64,000 bases of DNA from contig NZ_CP016279.1 in the NCBI RefSeq assembly GCF_001542625.1, positions 8,184,001 to 8,248,000 on the forward strand, given 5' to 3'. A program made the translations under genes and the position numbers. Shown here one piece after another: positions 8,727-17,821 of this stretch (positions within the stretch are counted from its first letter, which is position 1; each line of letters begins with the position of its first letter). The notes below the pieces were generated by a model. That model searched no databases and was not told the origin of the DNA. It was given only the letters and a program-made list of their open reading frames with translations. The DNA comes from Streptomyces griseochromogenes (GTDB lineage Bacteria; Actinomycetota; Actinomycetes; Streptomycetales; Streptomycetaceae).

Positions 8727-8760
8727 GACGCTCGTCGCGGAATTCCTCGGAGTCGGGGGT

Positions 8761-10518
8761 TCATGCGGCTGCGCGGAGGGCGAGTTCGGACAGGAACCGC
8801 AGCGCGGCCCGCGCCGTCGCGTCGTTCTGCCGGAACGCGGGCCCGCCGGTACGCGGCCGGGTGAAGGCGCCGGGGGTACGGGCGTCGGTGTACGGGCCGA
8901 GCGCGAAGCGCCGTGGATGCGGTCGCCCGGACGTGTCGAGGATCCGCCCGTCGGCGGGGTCGACACGCAGCAGCCCCTCGGGGGTCTCGGCGGCCCCTTC
9001 GGCGTGCAGTTCCCTCAGCAGCGTGTCGCGGGCCCGCCCCACGGTCGGCTCGGGCAGCCGGGCCTCGACCAGGGCCCGTGCCTCGACGGCGAAGCCCGGC
9101 ACGGTGGGGCTCGTGGCCCGGAACACGCCGTCGTCGGCGGTGACGGTCATGCCGGCGCCGACGAACCGCAACAGGCCGGCCCGGGACAGCGCGAGCATCT
9201 GCCGCAGCCGGGGTCCGGGCGGACCCGAGGCCAGAAAGCTGAAGAAGCCGTGCCACCAGGGGCCGATGTCCCCGAGTCGCACCAGCTGCCCGTAGACGGA
9301 CAGCAGGCCGAGGAAGAGGCCCAGATCGGCACTGTGATCCGGATCGTGACGTCGGCTCAGATCACGTTCGACATAGCCGCGCAGGCCCTCCTGGAACTCC
9401 TCGTGCGAGGCGTGGCGCACCCCGTCGAGGGGATGGTCGAGCGCGGTGAGGTCGAGGCGGTCGGCCGGGCCGGGTACGGCGGCGGCGACGAGCGCCCGGA
9501 ACTCGGCGGGGCCGGCGGCGGCCGCGTACTTCTTCTCGAAGTCGGCCCATCTCATCGCCGTGCGCTCGGGGTGGGCGGTGAACAGGCGGTGGTAGTGGGC
9601 GAAGCCCAGCTCCTTCTCCACCAGCGGCCACACATCGCGCCGGAAGTCGAAGCCTCCCGGCCTGGCCAGCAGTTCCCCGACCTCGGCGGGCCCGAGGAAG
9701 CGGGGCAACGGGGGCCGGGCGCCGGTCCAGTCGTAGCCGATCTTCGAGTGGTACGGCACTCCGCGCCGCGAGCCGACATACAGCACGGGTTCGCGGCCCG
9801 AGGGGAGGTAGGTGTCACCCTCGTAGCGCCCGCCCCGTCCCTCGGTGAGCAGCACCATCAGGTCGACGAAGGCGAGGCCGAAGCCCCGGACGAGGACCGC
9901 CTCGCCGGCCTGCAGCGGGGTCAGGTCGCTGTCGGCGGTGAAATCGGGCGGCAGGTGGACCAGGCCGTGCTCGCGGGCGTAGGCCGCCAGCTCGGCCTGC
10001 TGGGGGCCGAGTTCGGCGTCGAGGTGGCCGAGGGCGAGGACGACCAGGTCGGCGAGGAGGGGACGCGGGCGGCCCTCCAGCCACACCTGCTGGCGTCCCT
10101 CGCGCGGGCCGCTGACCCGCAGGGCACGCCGGGCGTGGTGGTGGACGGTGATGCCCGGAGGCAGCTCGGCGCGGGCCCGCTCGTACGCCCAGCGCAGATA
10201 GCGGCCCTGGAGCTGCCGGTCGGCGAAGGTACCGCCGTCCAGGCCCGCCCATTCGCGCAGGGTGGGACCCTCGCGCACCGGACCGTCCATGGGCACCGTG
10301 TCGTCGGTGAACATGGTGACGTCCTCGGCGTGCGAGTTCATCCACAGCAGCGGCGACTGCGCCTGGCGCCAGATGCGTCCGCCGCCCGGCGGGTGGGGGT
10401 CGACCAGGTGGATGTCGAGGTCCGAGCCGGCGTACAGCTCGGGGGCGTTCGCGGCGACGCGTTCGAGGAGTCCGGTCCCCCGCGGTCCGGCTCCCACGAT
10501 CACCAGCCGGGGCCTCAT
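8761..10518 (-). CDS. FAD/NAD(P)-binding protein (FAD_NAD_binding_9 type)
   Basis: 585 aa. It opens MRPRLVIVGAGPRGTGLLER, a dinucleotide-binding Rossmann fingerprint (GxGxxG/A), followed by VDPHPPGGGRIWR and a second region LADLVVLALGHLD. This is the layout of the large actinobacterial FAD/NAD(P)-binding proteins related to HpyO-type oxidoreductases. No membrane segments. The ATG at 10518 overlaps the stop of the small gene upstream (ATGA), so the two are co-translated. Substrate unknown. Upstream in-frame codons were not used because they overlap the small gene. Confidence 0.75.
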   Translation of the reverse strand: MRPRLVIVGAGPRGTGLLERVAANAPELYAGSDLDIHLVDPHPPGGGRIWRQAQSPLLWMNSHAEDVTMFTDDTVPMDGPVREGPTLREWAGLDGGTFADRQLQGRYLRWAYERARAELPPGITVHHHARRALRVSGPREGRQQVWLEGRPRPLLADLVVLALGHLDAELGPQQAELAAYAREHGLVHLPPDFTADSDLTPLQAGEAVLVRGFGLAFVDLMVLLTEGRGGRYEGDTYLPSGREPVLYVGSRRGVPYHSKIGYDWTGARPPLPRFLGPAEVGELLARPGGFDFRRDVWPLVEKELGFAHYHRLFTAHPERTAMRWADFEKKYAAAAGPAEFRALVAAAVPGPADRLDLTALDHPLDGVRHASHEEFQEGLRGYVERDLSRRHDPDHSADLGLFLGLLSVYGQLVRLGDIGPWWHGFFSFLASGPPGPRLRQMLALSRAGLLRFVGAGMTVTADDGVFRATSPTVPGFAVEARALVEARLPEPTVGRARDTLLRELHAEGAAETPEGLLRVDPADGRILDTSGRPHPRRFALGPYTDARTPGAFTRPRTGGPAFRQNDATARAALRFLSELALRAAA

Positions 10519-10790
10519 CGGGCGGACTCCGTCGCGACGGCGACCGGGCCGAGCGGGATGACGGTCCTCACCCCGAGGATCCGCGGGTACAGCGCTCCGT
10601 TGCCGGACCCCGACAGCGGTTGCGGCAGGACCGGCATCGACCGGAACAGCCGGACGTACCCCCGGCCGGCCGTGCGCGGCACCGGGTTGGCAGACAGCCA
10701 AAAGACGCGCCGCGGGACGATCGTCGGGGTGTCCGCGCGCTCGGGCGCCCGGGGTGCGGCGGGGACTTGGGCGAGGGTGTCGAGTGGCAT
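10515..10790 (-). CDS. small protein translationally coupled to the FAD enzyme
   Basis: 91 aa starting MPLDTLAQVPAAPRAPERAD, with central PTIVPRRVFWLSANPVPR and a C-terminus rich in small residues (YPRILGVRTVIPLGPVAV). No signal peptide, membrane span or cysteine. Family not recognised. The ATG at 10790 follows CGGAGCC; a longer reading from 10853 would run through the palindromic repeat at 10811-10842 and is disfavoured. Its stop overlaps the FAD gene's start by four bases, so it is probably a partner, carrier or peptide substrate of that enzyme; that is inference. Confidence 0.55.
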   Translation of the reverse strand: MPLDTLAQVPAAPRAPERADTPTIVPRRVFWLSANPVPRTAGRGYVRLFRSMPVLPQPLSGSGNGALYPRILGVRTVIPLGPVAVATESAR

Positions 10791-11278
10791 GCGAAGGCTC
10801 CGTGGTGGAGTCCCCCGCTCGGGCGAAGCCGGGAGTGGGGGAAGGTCGGACACGGTGGTGCCTTCACAGCGCCGGGCCGCGCGGCGCGGATACGGCCGAG
10901 CCCCTCAGCAGGGCCGTCCGTCGAGAGTACGTGGACGTTTCGGTCCGGTGTCAAGGCCGTCCGCACGGTGAGCCGTACGTCTCAACTCGGTTGACGCACA
11001 AGCGGATGCCTGTTCCACTTGGCCCATGCGTCCACAGCAGTGGCTGGTCACCCGCTCCCACATCGACTTCGGTCGCGTGTGGTCCTCGTCCTGTTGAGCT
11101 GACCCCCTGCGCACGCCTGCCCCGCGGCGGGCGTACTCGCGTTCTCCCTCTTCACGCACACGCCTTCACACGCGCACCCCCTCCCCTCGCGCTCCGCACC
11201 CGTTCCGCTCTCAGGAGACCACCACTCGATGCGCACACCCATGTGTCAGTTCCCCGCGGCGGCCGGCCCACCGCGCGC
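10791..11278. other. intergenic region with small-protein promoter
   Basis: 488 bp between the small coupled gene and the DUF5685 stop codon, both on the minus strand. It holds the palindromic repeat at 10811-10842 and presumably the promoter of the small gene. No further gene or clear terminator is supported. Confidence 0.4.
10811..10842. repeat. Streptomyces palindromic repeat, intergenic copy
   Basis: TCCCCCGCTCGGGCGAAGCC followed by GGGAGTGGGGGA folds into a long hairpin. It shares the GCTCG-GCGAAGCC core with the copy in imuB (1300-1333) and lies about 20 bp upstream of the small gene's start, within its likely 5' leader. Confidence 0.65.
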
Positions 11279-12361
11279 TCAGCAACCATCACAAGGGCAG
11301 CAACAGTCACACCCATCGCAGCCGTCGCAGCCGTCGCACCCATCGCAAGGGCAGTCGCAGTCGCAGTCGTTGCAGCACCCTTCCCGCTTCTTGCGGGACC
11401 ACGGCCCCTCGTACTCGTCCGCGCAGCACATCTGGCAGCTGCAGCACAGCACCAGGAACATCCCGCAGCCGGGCAGAAATCCACGGGACTTCGGCGGATG
11501 GTGCTCGACGGGGCCGAACGCCCGGTCCACCGAGCGCCGCAGCTCGTGCGCGAGCAGGAGATGAACGAGCTTGCCGTCGGTGAACTCGGCCTCCCGCAGG
11601 GCGAGCCGGATGCCGTGCAGGGCGTCCTCGGCGAGCCGGCGCGCCTCGGTCGGAGACGTACCGGTCGCGGTGAGCGGATTCCACGCACCCGAACGCGCGT
11701 CGGCCTCTCTGTCCTCGACGGCGTCCAGGAGGTGCGCGAGCCGGCCGAAGAGGCGGCCTGCCTCGGCGAGCGGCTCGGCGTTGGCGGGCCGCCCGGCCAG
11801 TACCGCGGTGTGCGCGAAGGCGGCCGCGGTGGCCGTCTCGGTGGGCTCGGTGACCGTCAGGATCGGCGTGCCGGGCCCGGCCAGGGTCTCGATGCCGAGC
11901 TGCCGGTCGACGGCGTCGACGAGGACGTCGGTGTCGAAGCCGACCGCCGATCCGCTGTGCGCCCCGGCCCGCCCCCAGCTCGCGGCGACTCGGCGCGCCG
12001 CGGCCGCGACCGGCCTGCGTGCCAGCAGCCCGTCCCGGTCGGCGACATGGTCGCGCACCTTGGCGGAGGCGAGCACCAGCGAGACGGCGGCGGCGAGCCG
12101 CGCCCCCTCGCCCTGCGCGACGGACGCCGTACGCATCCCGCGCAGCGCGCACGGCCCGGCCGTACGTCTGGAACCGCTCACCGCTCCGGCCTGAGCCTCC
12201 GTCAGAACCGATATGAGAAGCCCGTCATAGTTGGTGACGATCCGCGCCAACTGCCCGTGATCCTTGCGCAGCGCGAGACACAGCCCGCACAAGTGCGCCA
12301 TCCATTGGGCCTTGAGACTCTCTCCGAGCCGGTGACCGCACGGCCTGACGATTCCGAACAC
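11279..12361 (-). CDS. DUF5685 family protein with cysteine-rich tail
   Basis: 360 aa. The N-terminus FGIVRPCGHRLGESLKAQWM with AHLCGLCLALRKDHGQLAR and TNYDGLLISVLTEAQ matches the actinobacterial DUF5685 family as I remember it; its function is unknown. A helical middle region follows. The last 63 or so residues hold 21 cysteines: CGMFLVLCCSCQMCC, then NDCDCDCPC and four CDG units before CDCCCPCDGC. The tail could bind metals or undergo extensive oxidation. The GTG start at 12361 follows GGGGGATCATC. It is divergent from the sepF-like gene across a 311-bp region. Confidence 0.7.
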   Translation of the reverse strand: MFGIVRPCGHRLGESLKAQWMAHLCGLCLALRKDHGQLARIVTNYDGLLISVLTEAQAGAVSGSRRTAGPCALRGMRTASVAQGEGARLAAAVSLVLASAKVRDHVADRDGLLARRPVAAAARRVAASWGRAGAHSGSAVGFDTDVLVDAVDRQLGIETLAGPGTPILTVTEPTETATAAAFAHTAVLAGRPANAEPLAEAGRLFGRLAHLLDAVEDREADARSGAWNPLTATGTSPTEARRLAEDALHGIRLALREAEFTDGKLVHLLLAHELRRSVDRAFGPVEHHPPKSRGFLPGCGMFLVLCCSCQMCCADEYEGPWSRKKREGCCNDCDCDCPCDGCDGCDGCDGCDCCCPCDGC

Positions 12362-12672
12362 GATGATCCCCCGTGGTGTGCTGCGACGTTGAGCTGCGGC
12401 ATCGTATCGACCGACTGTCGGTTCGTATCAGCGCGCACGTTCACCCGGACGCCCCGTATATCACCCATCCGCCGATGACAATCATATTTCACTCACAGTC
12501 AGCAGCCGTACGAGTCACGACCCTTGGGGCACAAGGACTCTCGACGGATCGTCTGTGCACCAGTACCGTCACAAACCCCCCGCGCGGCGTCTATCCGCTT
12601 GGCGCGCCGTCCGCATCATGGATGACCATAGGGATGCGGATACAAGAAGGACCGCTGTGAGAGGAGGCGTCC
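12362..12672. other. divergent promoter region, DUF5685 / sepF-like
   Basis: 311 bp between divergent genes, with a locally AT-rich centre (GTATATCACC, CAATCATATTTC near 12455-12490) suitable for both promoters. No gene or riboswitch recognised. Confidence 0.4.
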
Positions 12673-13110
12673 ATGGGATCGGTACGCAAGGCGAGTGCGT
12701 GGCTCGGCCTCGTCGACGACAACGATGACGAGCGCTACTACGACGACGACTACTCCGAGGGCACCGAGTCCGGGAACGCCTGGGTCACGGACCCCCGGGT
12801 GAAGGTGGCCACGGACACGGCCGAGGAGAAGGGTCACCGGATCGGCACGATCACCCCGGACAGCTTCCGGGACGCCCGTGCCATCGGCGAGCTGTTCCGC
12901 GACGGTGTCCCGGTCATCATGAACCTCACGGCGATGGAGCCGTCCGACGCCAAGCGCGTGGTGGACTTCGCCGCCGGGCTGACCTTCGGCCTGCGGGGGA
13001 CGATCGAGCGGGTCGCGAACCGGGTCTTCCTGCTGACGCCCCTGAACACGGAGATCGTCAGCGGTGAGCCGGCGGCCCACCGGGAGGACGGCTTCTTCAA
13101 TCAGAGCTGA
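12673..13110 (+). CDS. SepF-like cell-division protein
   Basis: 145 aa. A short N-terminal membrane-targeting helix ([16 protein letters not shown]), an acidic linker ([14 protein letters not shown]), then the SepF core: [40 protein letters not shown] and [20 protein letters not shown]. SepF bundles and tethers FtsZ. Streptomyces carry several paralogues; by position this fits the SCO1749-type (SepF2) rather than the one beside ftsZ. The ribosome site GAGAGGAGG precedes the ATG. Confidence 0.85.
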   Translation: MGSVRKASAWLGLVDDNDDERYYDDDYSEGTESGNAWVTDPRVKVATDTAEEKGHRIGTITPDSFRDARAIGELFRDGVPVIMNLTAMEPSDAKRVVDFAAGLTFGLRGTIERVANRVFLLTPLNTEIVSGEPAAHREDGFFNQS

Positions 13111-13150
13111 GGCAGGGCCGCTCACCGGCCCTGCCCCACCCCTGGGGGGA

Positions 13151-14341
13151 TCAGCGGAAGGCGTCGAGCCCGGTGAGCGCCTTGCCCAGCACGAGCTGGT
13201 GCATCTCGACGGTGCCCTCGTAGGTGAGCACCGACTCCAGGTTGGTCGCGTGCCGCATGACGGGGTATTCGAGGGAGATCCCGTTGGCACCGAGGATCGT
13301 CCGCGCCGTACGGCAGATCTCGATGGCCTCGCGGACGTTGTTGAGCTTGCCGAAGCTGACCTGCTCGGGACGCAGGCGGCCGGCGTCCATCCGCCGCCCC
13401 AGATGGTGGGCGAGCAGAATCCCCTTGTGCAGTTCGACCGCCATGTCGGCGAGTTTGGCCTGGGTGAGCTGGAAGCCGCCGATGGGCCGGCCGAACTGCT
13501 CCCGCGTCCGCGCGTACTCCAGGGCCGTCTCGAAGCTGCTGCGCGCCGCTCCCATCGCGCCCCAGACGATGCCGTAGCGGGCGTGCGAGAGACAGCTGAG
13601 CGGTCCGCGCAGTCCGGTGACCCCGGGGAGCACGGCGGTGGCGGGCAGCCGCACGTCGTCCATGACGAGTTCGCTGGTCACGGAGGCACGCAGGGACCAT
13701 TTGTGCTTGATCTCGGGGGCCGAGAAGCCGGGGCGGTCGGTCGGTACGACGAACCCGCGGATCCCGTCCTCGGTCTGCGCCCAGACGACGGCCACCCCGG
13801 CCACGGACCCGTTGGTGATCCACATCTTGCGGCCGCTCAGCACCCAGTCGTCGCCGTCGCGCTTGGCGTGGGTGCGCATGGCGGCGGGGTCGGAGCCGTG
13901 ATCGGGCTCGGTGAGCCCGAAGCAGCCGATCACCTCGCCGGCCGCCATGCGGGGCAGCCACTCCCGCTTCTGCTCCTCGCTGCCGAACCGGTGGATCGCG
14001 TACATGGCGAGCGAGCCCTGCACGGAGACCAGGGACCGGATGCCCGAGTCGGCGGCCTCCAGCTCCAGACAGGCGAGGCCGTACTGCACGGCCGTGGCGC
14101 CCGCGCAGCCGTACCCGGTGAGGGACATGCCGAGCGCGCCGATGCCGCCGAGTTCGCGGGCGAGTTCCCTGATGCCGGGCAGCTCGCCCTTCTCGTACCA
14201 GTCGGCGACGTACGGCAGCACGCGGTCGTCCGCCCAGCTGCGGACGGTGTCCCGGATGGCGAGGTCCTCCGGATCCAGCAGGTCGTCGATCCCGAGCGGA
14301 TCGGCGGGATCGAACGGGGGCAACTTCGCGGACGCGGACAT
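13151..14341 (-). CDS. gcdH: acyl-CoA dehydrogenase, glutaryl-CoA dehydrogenase type
   Basis: 396 aa, normal family length. Signatures GCFGLTEPDHGSDPAAMRT and WITNGSVAGVAVVWAQTEDG bind FAD and substrate. The C-terminal part has YARTREQFGRPIGGFQLTQ and ILGANGISLEYPVMRHATN, with the catalytic Glu in SVLTYEGTVEMHQLVLG. This pattern is that of GcdH-like enzymes (lysine/tryptophan catabolism), though a different acyl-CoA substrate is possible. The ATG at 14341 follows GGAGGGTGTTCC. A perfect palindrome lies 34 bp upstream (14375-14391), probably its operator. Confidence 0.87.
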   Translation of the reverse strand: MSASAKLPPFDPADPLGIDDLLDPEDLAIRDTVRSWADDRVLPYVADWYEKGELPGIRELARELGGIGALGMSLTGYGCAGATAVQYGLACLELEAADSGIRSLVSVQGSLAMYAIHRFGSEEQKREWLPRMAAGEVIGCFGLTEPDHGSDPAAMRTHAKRDGDDWVLSGRKMWITNGSVAGVAVVWAQTEDGIRGFVVPTDRPGFSAPEIKHKWSLRASVTSELVMDDVRLPATAVLPGVTGLRGPLSCLSHARYGIVWGAMGAARSSFETALEYARTREQFGRPIGGFQLTQAKLADMAVELHKGILLAHHLGRRMDAGRLRPEQVSFGKLNNVREAIEICRTARTILGANGISLEYPVMRHATNLESVLTYEGTVEMHQLVLGKALTGLDAFR

Positions 14342-14374
14342 GGAACACCCTCCGGCACACTCAGGCACAGTGAA

Positions 14375-14391
14375 AACTAGCAGCGCTAGTT
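14375..14391. promoter_or_regulatory. palindromic operator upstream of acyl-CoA dehydrogenase
   Basis: AACTAGC-AGC-GCTAGTT is a perfect 7+3+7 inverted repeat 34 bp before the dehydrogenase ATG. TetR-family regulators of acyl-CoA metabolism often use such sites; the regulator is not in this window or not recognised. Confidence 0.6.
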
Positions 14392-14444
14392 ACAACTCCG
14401 CAGCCGACGTTACGGCGCAGTGTCCCGTACGTCCAGAGCCGGGG

Positions 14445-16067
14445 TCAGGCCGACACTCTCGGCTGTGCGGCCTCCCGCGGGGCGGGCAGTTCCACCCCGG
14501 CGCGCCGCTGCGCGCTCTCCTCGCCGCACTGCATCACCCGCGGCAGCCGCAGCGCCATCACCGCACCCAGCAGCAACAGGCCCGCGCTCACCAGCAGCGT
14601 GACGTGCAGCCCGTGCACGAAGGAGTCCCGCGCCGCCCGGCGCAGGGCATCCCCCACGGGTCCGCCGATCCGCCCGGCGACCTCGTACGCCTCGCCCAGC
14701 GAGTGGCCCGCCGCGGCCGACTCGCGCGAGGGCACGCCCGGCACCGAGGCGAGACCGGGCGCGTAGGCCGCGTTCATCACGCTGCCCAGCAGCGCGATCC
14801 CGATCCCGGCGCCCAGCTGGTACGACGTCTCGCCGATCGCCGCCGCCCCGCCGGCCTGCTCGGCCGGGGCCTCGCTCAGCATCGACTCGTAGGCCCCGAA
14901 GAGCGTGGTCTCCAGGCCGAAGCCGAGCGCCACGAAGCCGAACAGCAGCAGGCGCGCGTTGTCGGTGCCGCCCATCGCGGTCAGCGTCACGACCGCGGCG
15001 GCGGTGAGGCAGAAGCCGAAGCACACCATGCGGCGCGGTCCGAAGCGGCGCAGCATCCGCGCGCCGGCGAGGCCCGCCGCCATCGCCGCGATCGTCAGGG
15101 GCAGCAGCCTCAGGCCCGTCTCCAGCGGCGAGAGGCCGAGCACCAGTTGCAGGTACTGGGCGGCTATCAGCTCCAGGCCCACCAGCGCGAGCATCGCCAG
15201 CACGATGCAGCCCACCGACGTGCTGAACGCCGGCCGCCGGAACATCCGCAGGTCAACCAGCGGATGCGGGCGCCGCCCCTGGCGCCGTACGAAGAAGACG
15301 AGCAGCGCCGCGCCCACCAGCAGCGGCACCAGGGTGAACGGGCTCGCCACCGGCTCCCCGCCGCCGAGCCGCTTCACCCCGAGGACGACACCGAACAGGC
15401 CGACCGCCGCCGTCAGCGCGCCGACCACGTCCCACGGGCCGTCGCGCTCGCCCCGCGACTCGGGCAGCAGCATCCGACCGACCGGCAGGCTGACCAGCAT
15501 CAGCGGGATGTTGACCAGGAAGACCGCGCCCCACCAGAAGTGCTCCAGCAGGAAGCCGCCGAGCAGCGGTCCGACGGCGGCGCCGACGGCGGCCACCGCG
15601 CTCCAGATACCGATGGCCAGGGCGCGCTCGCGCCGGTCGGGGAATACCTGACGGAGGATCGACAGGGTCGCGGGCATGATCATCGCGCCGCCGACGCCGA
15701 GCAGCGCCCGGGCGAGGATCAGCGTCTCGGCGGTCTGTGCGAGCGCGGCCACGGCGGAGGCGACCCCGAAGAGGGCGTAGCCCAGCAGCAGGATGCGCCG
15801 GCGGCCGACCCGGTCGCCCAGCGTGCCGAAGAGGATCAGCAGCGAGGCGCAGACCAGCGGGTAGATGTCGACGATCCAGAGCAGTTCTATGGCACCGGGC
15901 CTGAGGTCCTCGGTGACGGCGGGGACCGCCACATGCAGTACGGTCGCGTCGAGGGCGACGAGCAGCAGGCTCACGCAGAGGACGACGAGGACGACCCAGC
16001 GGTTGGTGGCACCGGCCCCGGCCGCCCGACGGCGCGGCCGAACGGCAGCCGTGGTCGTCCCGGACAT
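14445..16067 (-). CDS. MFS drug-resistance transporter, DHA2/EmrB-QacA type
   Basis: 540 aa, 14 predicted transmembrane helices. Helix 1 WVVLVVLCVSLLLVALDATV carries the DHA2 motif D1 (LDxTxVxxAxP), followed by LWIVDIYPLVCASL and the motif A loop GTLGDRVGRRRILLLG. Motif C is in the fifth helix (GIWSAVAAVGAAVGPLLGG). It should export a drug or metabolite in exchange for protons. GGGAGGTACGTAC precedes the ATG. The gene stands alone, with no adjacent TetR regulator. Confidence 0.9.
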   Translation of the reverse strand: MSGTTTAAVRPRRRAAGAGATNRWVVLVVLCVSLLLVALDATVLHVAVPAVTEDLRPGAIELLWIVDIYPLVCASLLILFGTLGDRVGRRRILLLGYALFGVASAVAALAQTAETLILARALLGVGGAMIMPATLSILRQVFPDRRERALAIGIWSAVAAVGAAVGPLLGGFLLEHFWWGAVFLVNIPLMLVSLPVGRMLLPESRGERDGPWDVVGALTAAVGLFGVVLGVKRLGGGEPVASPFTLVPLLVGAALLVFFVRRQGRRPHPLVDLRMFRRPAFSTSVGCIVLAMLALVGLELIAAQYLQLVLGLSPLETGLRLLPLTIAAMAAGLAGARMLRRFGPRRMVCFGFCLTAAAVVTLTAMGGTDNARLLLFGFVALGFGLETTLFGAYESMLSEAPAEQAGGAAAIGETSYQLGAGIGIALLGSVMNAAYAPGLASVPGVPSRESAAAGHSLGEAYEVAGRIGGPVGDALRRAARDSFVHGLHVTLLVSAGLLLLGAVMALRLPRVMQCGEESAQRRAGVELPAPREAAQPRVSA

Positions 16068-16328
16068 GTACGTACCTCCCAGATGATCCCTCGCGTGCTG
16101 CGGATCGACGGGGTGGGGACTTCCCCGTCGTACGGCCGGAGAGGAGCGGTGTCTCCGGCCTGCGCGAACCCTCGCGAGTGACTCGTCAGCGTACGCGAGT
16201 TCGCCGCGCGGACGCGTGGCGGACCTCTCACACGCGGGACCGAACCCGTGTGGCGTACGCCACTTCGCCTGCCCTTGACCACGCCCCGGCGAGCGGCCCG
16301 GTTCCCGGTCCCGTCGATAATCGGGCCC

Positions 16329-17582
16329 GTGACCGATCTTGACACGCGCGCGACCCCCTTCCTGCGCCGGGCGGCGCCGGCCCTTCTCGGGTACGCGGCC
16401 GTCCGCGCCCTGGGCCTGGTCGTGCTGGCCGGATGGAGCGCCGCGCGCGGCAAGAGCGCGTACACGCTGCTGACCGCGCGCTGGGACTCCCTCTGGTACA
16501 CGCGGGTGGCCGAACTGGGGTACGGCTACGAGGTGCGGCTGCCGAACGGCGACGTCCACTCCAACCTGGCGTTCTTTCCGCTGCTGCCCTGGCTGGAGCG
16601 GCTGCTGCACGCGGTCGCGCCGCTGTCGTACGCGGACGCCGGCTTCGTCGTCGGCCTGCTCGCCTCGCTGGCGGCGGCCGGAGGGATCTTCGCGGTCGCC
16701 GAGCACGTGTACGGCCGCCGGGTCGGGGTCTGCGCGGTGCTGCTGTGGGCGGTGCTGCCGGTCGGGATCGTGCAGTCGATGGCGTACAGCGAGTCCTTGT
16801 TCACGGCGCTGGCCGCGTGGTCGCTGTACGCGGTGCTGACCGGCCGGTGGGTGAGCGCGGGCGCACTGGCGGCGCTGGCCGGGCTGACCCGGCCCGTGGG
16901 GCTCGCGGTGGTCGCGGCGGTGTGGGTGGCGGGCGTGATCTCGTTCGTGCGAGACAGAAGCACGCGGGGCGCACACGCCGAGCGCGTGGCGGACGCAGAT
17001 GGCGCGCACGAGACACAGTGCGCCCCTTCTTCTATGGAAGGCGCGCACGGAGAGACGCACGCCCCTGCTCTCGCCAGCGCACCGGCCTGGCGGCGCGCCC
17101 TCGGTATGCTCTTCGCTCCCCTGGGCGCCGCCGGCTATGTGCTCTGGGTCGGCCACCGCACCGGCAAGGGCCCGCTCGGATATCTCGATGTGCAGGCCGG
17201 CTGGCGCAACGGGTTCGACGGCGGATACGCCTTCGCCCGCTTCGTGGCCGACAAGTTCACGTCATTTCCGTCGGCCCTCGCCGGCACGGGTCTGATCATC
17301 GGCGTCGCCCTGCTGATCTGGCTCTATGCGGCCGGCGTACGTCAGCGCCAGCCCGTGGCGCTGCTGGTGTACACGGGTGTCGTCCTCGCGCTCGCCCTGT
17401 GCGCGTCGAGCTACTTCGGGTCGAAGCCGCGGCTGCTGATGCCCGCCTTCCCGGTGCTGTTCCCCCTCGCGCGCGCTCTGGCCCGGCCGCGGACGTCCAG
17501 ATCGGTGCTGGTCACAGCCGGCGTGGCGGCGGCGACGGCGGTCTACGGGGCCTTCTGGCTGAACGGTTCCGGTCCTCCATGA
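16329..17582 (+). CDS. GT-C membrane glycosyltransferase (PIG-V-like mannosyltransferase)
   Basis: 417 aa polytopic membrane protein. The first periplasmic loop has TARWDSLWYTRVAELGYGYE and HSNLAFFPLLPWLERLL, the WDxxxY...FFPxxP pattern of PIG-V/actinobacterial GT-C enzymes that use polyprenyl-phosphate sugars. A hydrophilic insert near residues 205-245 contains three GAH microrepeats between helices. The GTG at 16329 is nearly at the expected transcript start (GATAAT at 16316-16321), so the mRNA is likely leaderless. Acceptor unknown. Confidence 0.75.
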   Translation: MTDLDTRATPFLRRAAPALLGYAAVRALGLVVLAGWSAARGKSAYTLLTARWDSLWYTRVAELGYGYEVRLPNGDVHSNLAFFPLLPWLERLLHAVAPLSYADAGFVVGLLASLAAAGGIFAVAEHVYGRRVGVCAVLLWAVLPVGIVQSMAYSESLFTALAAWSLYAVLTGRWVSAGALAALAGLTRPVGLAVVAAVWVAGVISFVRDRSTRGAHAERVADADGAHETQCAPSSMEGAHGETHAPALASAPAWRRALGMLFAPLGAAGYVLWVGHRTGKGPLGYLDVQAGWRNGFDGGYAFARFVADKFTSFPSALAGTGLIIGVALLIWLYAAGVRQRQPVALLVYTGVVLALALCASSYFGSKPRLLMPAFPVLFPLARALARPRTSRSVLVTAGVAAATAVYGAFWLNGSGPP

Positions 17583-17821
17583 TCAACTCTGCCGCGTCGA
17601 TGAGCACCCTCTGAATTCCATCCCATGATTCGGTGAACGAATTCATAAGCACCCAAAAACCGACCGCGCAACATGATCAAAGGAATTGCAGGAAGCAGGC
17701 CCACGGGATTGCGGAATCCTAGGAATTCGGACCGCGCCTGAGAGGTTTCCCACATCACATCGTCATCACAAACCCGCTGTATCGACCGGGAACAGAGCTC
17801 ACTCGCTGTAACGTCGATTGG

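Noticed and set aside
8430..9256. An intact 348-aa minus-strand gene over the ABC fossil
   Set aside because: Only the part from about 8430 to 8690 resembles a protein family; the upstream part of that frame is a shadow of the FAD-enzyme gene.
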